Shown in pieces: positions 59,553 to 64,000 of a DNA stretch of 64,000 nucleotides. Each line of letters starts with the position of its first letter. Position 1 is the first letter of the stretch. The position numbers and the translations under genes were made by a program. Below the pieces are notes generated by a model. It had not been told where the DNA came from. It ran no database searches and saw nothing but the letters and a program-made list of their open reading frames with translations. This stretch comes from Fusarium oxysporum f. sp. lycopersici 4287. Its lineage: Eukaryota; Ascomycota; Sordariomycetes; Hypocreales; Nectriaceae. Where the stretch lies: positions 4,801,870 through 4,865,869 of the forward strand of contig NC_030986.1 in the NCBI RefSeq assembly GCF_000149955.1, in the 5' to 3' direction.

Positions 59553-60385
59553 GGCCGGCGGCAAATGATGGCAAGCCTCAGCGCATAATTTAGGAGAGTG
59601 TAGAGGTTCGGGCACAAAGAAACGGTGGGGGCAATAGATCTGCAAAAGTTGACAAGTAACGTTAAAGTCAGCCTTGTTCGTAATGAAGTTACCACGTTGT
59701 AACGTGTAAGTAAAGTTGTCGTAGGATATTGAGATGGAGGGGCCCGAGGCTATGGAACAGGGAGCTTTAACCAATCAGCCAATGAGACGTTGCGCCTTAG
59801 CCGGGACACCCTGTCACGTGTATCCTCACCACCAACCTCATACGCCTCCTACACAGTATTAGTCTCCGTCTTCAACCTCACACCAACGAACACGGTACCC
59901 TCGCGATATTCGACAGGTCAGGCTTTCCTCAGCGCCTCATTCAGGCCACTGGGTCGGGGAGGCCAACCAAAACCGGGCTCCGTCCCGCGGACGCAGACTC
60001 ATCATGTCGGCATCCATTGCCTAGAGCAAGCCGCATTTCTTTGTTCTCTGGCTTAGCAAGCACACACTTTCATTTCGTCAAAGATTTACGCCAACGCCAT
60101 ATGGCTAACTCCTTTGTTTTGAAATCTCTGAAGTCAGAGCATGTTGGGGCAGATGAGCAGCACATATGCCATCCTTTCTTTAAGGTCGAGCGCCATTTTA
60201 TTCCAATAATAAAATATTTATCATCCTGCCATGGGAGGAAGGGCTACTCCTTGTTCCTCATAACACTTCACTCTCCCATCTTCCAGAACCAGCAGCGTCA
60301 AACTCCTGGTTTATGTCTCATTATTATCTGCCTACTTATAGCCTGTCCAATATCTTCGTGAAACTCCTTCTTCGTCATATCAACT
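59553..60385. promoter_or_regulatory. Divergent region between GWT1 and the next plus-strand gene
   Basis: 833 bp between two start codons, so it carries both promoters. The right end is C/T-rich (ACACTTCACTCTCCCATCTTCC-like) up to the ATG at 60386. No separate gene was seen. Confidence 0.5.
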
Positions 60386-61627
60386 ATGACCACAGTCGCC
60401 TCTGAAGCCAGACCTCGTCCATCCATAGAACCTATCCGAACTTCAGGCCCTGGTCTCAATGTCCGATCTTTGCGATCCCGTATCATCCAAAAGAGCCCGT
60501 CATGGACCCCTTCACCCCTATCACCACACACACGACCTCTTCCACAACTTCGAGAGCGCGAAGATGATGATATGAAGCAGAATGATGATACAAAAGCTGA
60601 TCAGCTAGAACCCCGAAAGCGTGATCTTCCCAAGCTTGAGTCCGGTTTACGCAATGTCTCCTTGAGACCCATTGCACCTCTTTCTCTCCCAAGCCCAGGC
60701 CCCAGCACTTTGCCATCTCGGCGCTCTCCCCTTTCTGCGCCACTCTTAGCTCCTCCCGTTTTTCAAAGACCTACTCTAGCAGATGAGACAAGAAGCATGT
60801 TGCTTCAGGAGTCAGATGCAGAGCGAGGTGGTGAATCCCCTCATGTCGACTGTGAGCGCCGACAATCTGCCCCTGGTGGTCCTCTTCACGCCAGAGCCAT
60901 GCACCTTGCTCAACAAAGAGAGCATCATCGTCGGCGATGGATCGCAGCTTCATACAGACCTCGTGAGCCTGAGATATTTGTGCTACCTGTTGAGCTTTGT
61001 CGCTTGTCTCAGTTATCTTCGAGTGACGCAGAAGCGTCTTTGCCCTATCCTTCGGAGAGACGTTTGACTACCCGTGTGGCTGTTCATTCGCCTGGCCGGA
61101 AGTCAATTATACTAACTAGAACCTTCGACTTGGACGAGTTAAGAGCTACACTTCCAGTTATGAGCCCTCTTGAACGACATAAAGAGAATAGGCGTGCATC
61201 AGTTGTCACTCTTCAACCTCCTTCTGTCAGCTCTCGAGCATCCTCCCCCGGAATCTCTCACGAAAGACGTCATTCCCAAGGCGTTCTCCCTAGAGTGGAT
61301 GCAAAGCACTCGCCGGCTTATGAGCGCAGAGGCTCCCGCCAAGGTTGCGGCCCTGTCGCTATACGTAAGTACTTCAACCTTTAACCTCAGCATTACGGCT
61401 CCGCGAACCATGCCTAACTTTTCTCAGGCCTCAGCTATGCTCGAACATACCTTCCCGTTCTGGCTGCTGTCATTCTTTCAGAGCACGTTCGTCCTGGCGC
61501 CACGGTTGAGCTCCCCCTCCCGCATCCTCATGCTTGGGGGGACACTGTCGCACACGTTTATACTGGACGAGTCACACTTACTGAGCCCATCAAGCAGAAC
61601 ATCCTGTATCTTGGAGGCTCAGTCTAA
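60386..61627 (+). CDS. Disordered protein with a conserved C-terminal block, weakly BTB-like (2 exons)
   Basis: Exons 60386-61364 and 61428-61627 (63-nt intron, donor GTAAGT, acceptor TCTCAG) give 392 residues. Residues 1 to about 190 are disordered and rich in Pro, Ser and Arg. A shorter ordered block lies around 195-215 (EIFVLPVELCRLSQ). A second disordered block follows, and then the second exon adds an ordered ending: LSYARTYLPVLAAVILSEHV, then ELPLPHPHAWGDTVAHVYTG, then LTEPIKQNILYLGGSV. The line with LPHPHAW..VAHVYTG resembles the strand-helix part of BTB/POZ folds. The similarity is weak and I do not assign a function. The intron is needed because the unspliced frame stops soon after the donor. 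Confidence 0.75.
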
Positions 61628-63527
61628 AGGAACGAGAGAACAAATCAAGGACGTTGGTGCGGGAGAATGTTCGAGCCTCTTGGACATTAGGTCTTGATGG
61701 GTAACTGGACTATGGGAGGAAACTTTTCAATATGTCTTGTAATTTTGGGTGTCACTAGCGAGTCAATGCAACAGTTCCATTCTTTATCCCTCGATTCCTT
61801 TCTGCAACAGCCACTGCAGTTAAGGGGCGTCGATAACTTCAATGCAGAGACTATACGAATGATCTTCTCGGGCTGTATTATATAGTGACAGCCCTTCATT
61901 TTCGAGTTTGCATACGTCTTCCACCGGGCAGTGCTGACCTTCTGGCACAGGCCCTGGTCCATATATGATGTCTTCAAGCTGCCATTGCTCCTAGTTCTTT
62001 TGCCCCTTAGCCCTTTCGGGCTGGATACTTACATCGAGATATGTGTATTTCGAGCATCACATCGTTCATGTAACAGAGACTATGTATGAATTAAACACCA
62101 TAAGAGCTCTGAATCTATTGACGAAAATCTCAAAGAAATATCATGTAAAGGGAACGTTTGAGACATTGCAGCGTGCTATGTGGTCATAAAAATAGAATTT
62201 TGTATCACGTATCGTAAGCAAGAAATGTCCTTGTGATCCTGGGGATTGAGCCGCGGACTGAGGCGATCACCATATTAGCTGGTTAATTCATGGGAGAAGA
62301 TCCATATCTAGTCTTCGAACGAAAGTATATAAAGGAGGCCTAGGTCACATCACGTTGTTCTTTGCTATATCTTTCGCGTCATTGCTTGATCTGTGTTTGA
62401 TAGCGACCTTGCCATCACCATGTCCGAGGCATAATTCAACTACCCCAGGTTTTGATAATGCATATCATCGTATTAAAACACTACCTCGGTTGATCGATAT
62501 ATCAGTAGTTTTCTTGGCGCGGAAGACCTACCTTATTCAGAAGGCGACATTGATCTAGAAAATGGCCGAGGGGACGATTTCAGCATTCACATGTCTCAGA
62601 CTGGCTCTGCATCGCACATCACGCGATGTGCCCACAAGATCACTGACAAGAGATCAAAGCTATGACATCTGGAGCTAGCATCAGGATGGTGGTCAAAGAA
62701 CAAGCCTGTGCCTATCTGCCACCGGCTCGCTCACAGCCTATCGTGATCCCCTCCCCCACAAGTGTTCGATGTGTTGTCGACACGAACCCTCCAAAATGCC
62801 AACTTCGCTTGGTTTAGTAAGTGGAGAAGGACGGCGCGACGCAAGCATGGCCTGCAGGATGCACGCTCGGACGCTGATGATAGAAACACACCCGTAGTGC
62901 GCCACGCTAGCCTGGTCTGACGCTGCCAGGGTTCCTCGAGGCACTAAAATCTATCGTGTGTATTTTGGGCTAGGTTCTTTAGGTAGCGCAGTTAGGATGT
63001 TCAACAGTCGATTTTGAGACAACAACCTGCATAGACAATAGATGAAGGAGAAAACATTGCGCTACTAGGTTAGCAGTTTCTGCGCCGTAGACTTGCTAAA
63101 CCCCATTCCGCATACTTTTTTTTATCAAGTCTTGATAATACGTAAACGCGGAGGAAGTTCCTCACAACAGCGACACATAAAGTTCCATCAAGGGTCCATG
63201 TTGAAATGGACCGGCCCGGCGGCTATTGCGGCTTTGCGAGTTGAAGCAGTCCTCCGAAGAGTGGGCGATGACCGACCGATGGTAAGCCGCCGCACCTCCG
63301 CCCACCGTTCGGGTGGGCTTTGTGAAAACGGTGCATAAAGACCGCGAGTAATTCAGTGCATTTACAGAGTTATATGTGAGCCAGTGACAGTTGTGGCCAA
63401 GTAATTAACGCATGAGGCCATATATCTGCACGACTTGATAGGCGAGTTGCGGCCGGGAGAGATCAGAAGTCAAGCAGAGCCGGCTTCCTAACAAAGCGAT
63501 ATTTACCCTTCCTCGTTCTGCTTCGTT
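61628..63527. other. 1.9-kb spacer near the right edge
   Basis: Short frames only. Holds the 3' flank of the preceding gene. A compact hairpin lies at 63300-63318. No gene that I can support. Confidence 0.45.
63300..63318. repeat. Short perfect hairpin (7-bp G/C stem)
   Basis: GCCCACC (63300-63306) is complementary to GGTGGGC (63312-63318) across a 5-nt loop GTTCG. It is isolated and no function is known. Confidence 0.6.
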
Positions 63528-63891
63528 TCAACAATGCACGGCAGTCAATACATTGAACTTGGCCGCAGCCATAAGCAATGGCCACAGGATCTCTGTGCGA
63601 CATTTCTTCCGGGAAGGGACGGAATCTGTAGTATTAACTCTTGGCTCTGATTGCGTTGGTGTGCCTGAGAAAACAGCAGGGTTCACACCAAGACGTCCTT
63701 TACTGGTCATGGGTAAGCATTTGACGATGTGACGCCTCCGGCCGATAGCGAGCTGCAGCTAAGCATATGGGGATGGGTGGTGGGTGTACACTTGACGGGC
63801 GATGAGCGAACAGACTTGTCGATCTTAGAACTGCATTAGAGGGTCGATAATCGTCAGACGCCATCTCGGCCGGGGTCTTTTCTTGCGCCAT
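63528..63891 (-). CDS. Possible small two-exon gene (tentative)
   Basis: A pyrimidine-rich leader-like region (63892-63990 read on the minus strand) runs up to an ATG at 63891 that starts MAQEKTPAEMASDDYRPSNA. One workable splice joins 63792-63891 to 63528-63664 through a 127-nt intron (donor GTGTAC, acceptor TTTTCTCAG), giving 78 residues. Another frame within the second part (ending CIDCRALLKRSRTRKGKYRF) also looks coding-like, so the true structure is open. No family is recognised. The exon structure is a guess. Confidence 0.25.
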
Positions 63892-64000
63892 CTCTACAGT
63901 AGCAGAAGAGGAGACTACGGTTGAGCTTGTAGGGATGAAGAATGGAGACGGGAAGAGAGAACGGAGATTGATGAATCAATGAAGTCCTTGCCCAATGAAC

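Noticed and set aside
59553..59774. N-terminal extension of Gwt1 from an upstream in-frame ATG
   Set aside because: The added segment has no resemblance to the family. The start at 59552 gives the usual N-terminus and length.
62220..62285. tRNA-like T-arm sequence (GGCTCAATCCC on the minus strand)
   Set aside because: Only a B-box-like stretch and a partial closing stem. The D and anticodon arms cannot be formed.

Overview
The window reads as nuclear DNA of a filamentous ascomycete, most likely a Sordariomycete of the Fusarium type. The basis is roughly balanced base composition, introns of about 48-81 nt with GTAAGT/GTATGT-like donors and CTAAC/CTAAT-like branch sites, C/T- and CAAC-rich leaders, and protein families typical of Pezizomycotina. 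The genus is inferred from protein style and was not tested by a search. There is no bacterial, viral or CRISPR content. One run of 226 Ns (21597-21822) marks an assembly gap.

Left arm (1-9.1 kb): an unrecognised 1216-residue membrane-tailed protein, the mitochondrial isoleucyl-tRNA synthetase (three exons, restored here with its presequence), and a divergent small acidic nuclear-type protein carrying SUMO- and PCNA-binding-like motifs.

Gene-poor block (about 9.1-27.4 kb): almost no convincing long coding sequence. It holds two nearly identical ~650-bp SINE-like retroelements, each with its own target-site duplication and simple-repeat tail, long T and A tracts, a nested hairpin cluster and the N gap. 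It also holds what looks like a strongly built stress-type promoter and leader in front of a 28-codon proline-rich open frame (23979-24065). Its tail contains R-P-L-P-A-L-P, a class I SH3 ligand pattern. This is the most interesting candidate in the window.

Housekeeping block (27.4-46.5 kb): SAM37/metaxin (mitochondrial outer-membrane protein sorting) converges on the PIG-U/Gab1 subunit of GPI transamidase. That gene shares a divergent promoter with NOP7/pescadillo (60S ribosome assembly), which is followed by an Rrn9-domain protein (Pol I initiation type). Then come an intron-containing tRNA-Glu(CTC), a BimC/kinesin-5 motor, the PP4 regulatory subunit R2 (Psy4), a SPRY-domain protein and a six-exon Ca2+/H+ exchanger.

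Right arm (46.5-64 kb): an AT-rich spacer, a Kin4-type protein kinase, a 5-kb spacer, GWT1 (inositol acyltransferase of GPI synthesis), an unrecognised two-exon protein with a BTB-like tail, and a possible small gene starting near the right edge. Two GPI-anchor genes and two ribosome-biogenesis genes lie here, but they are ordinary neighbours and there is no sign of a metabolic cluster.
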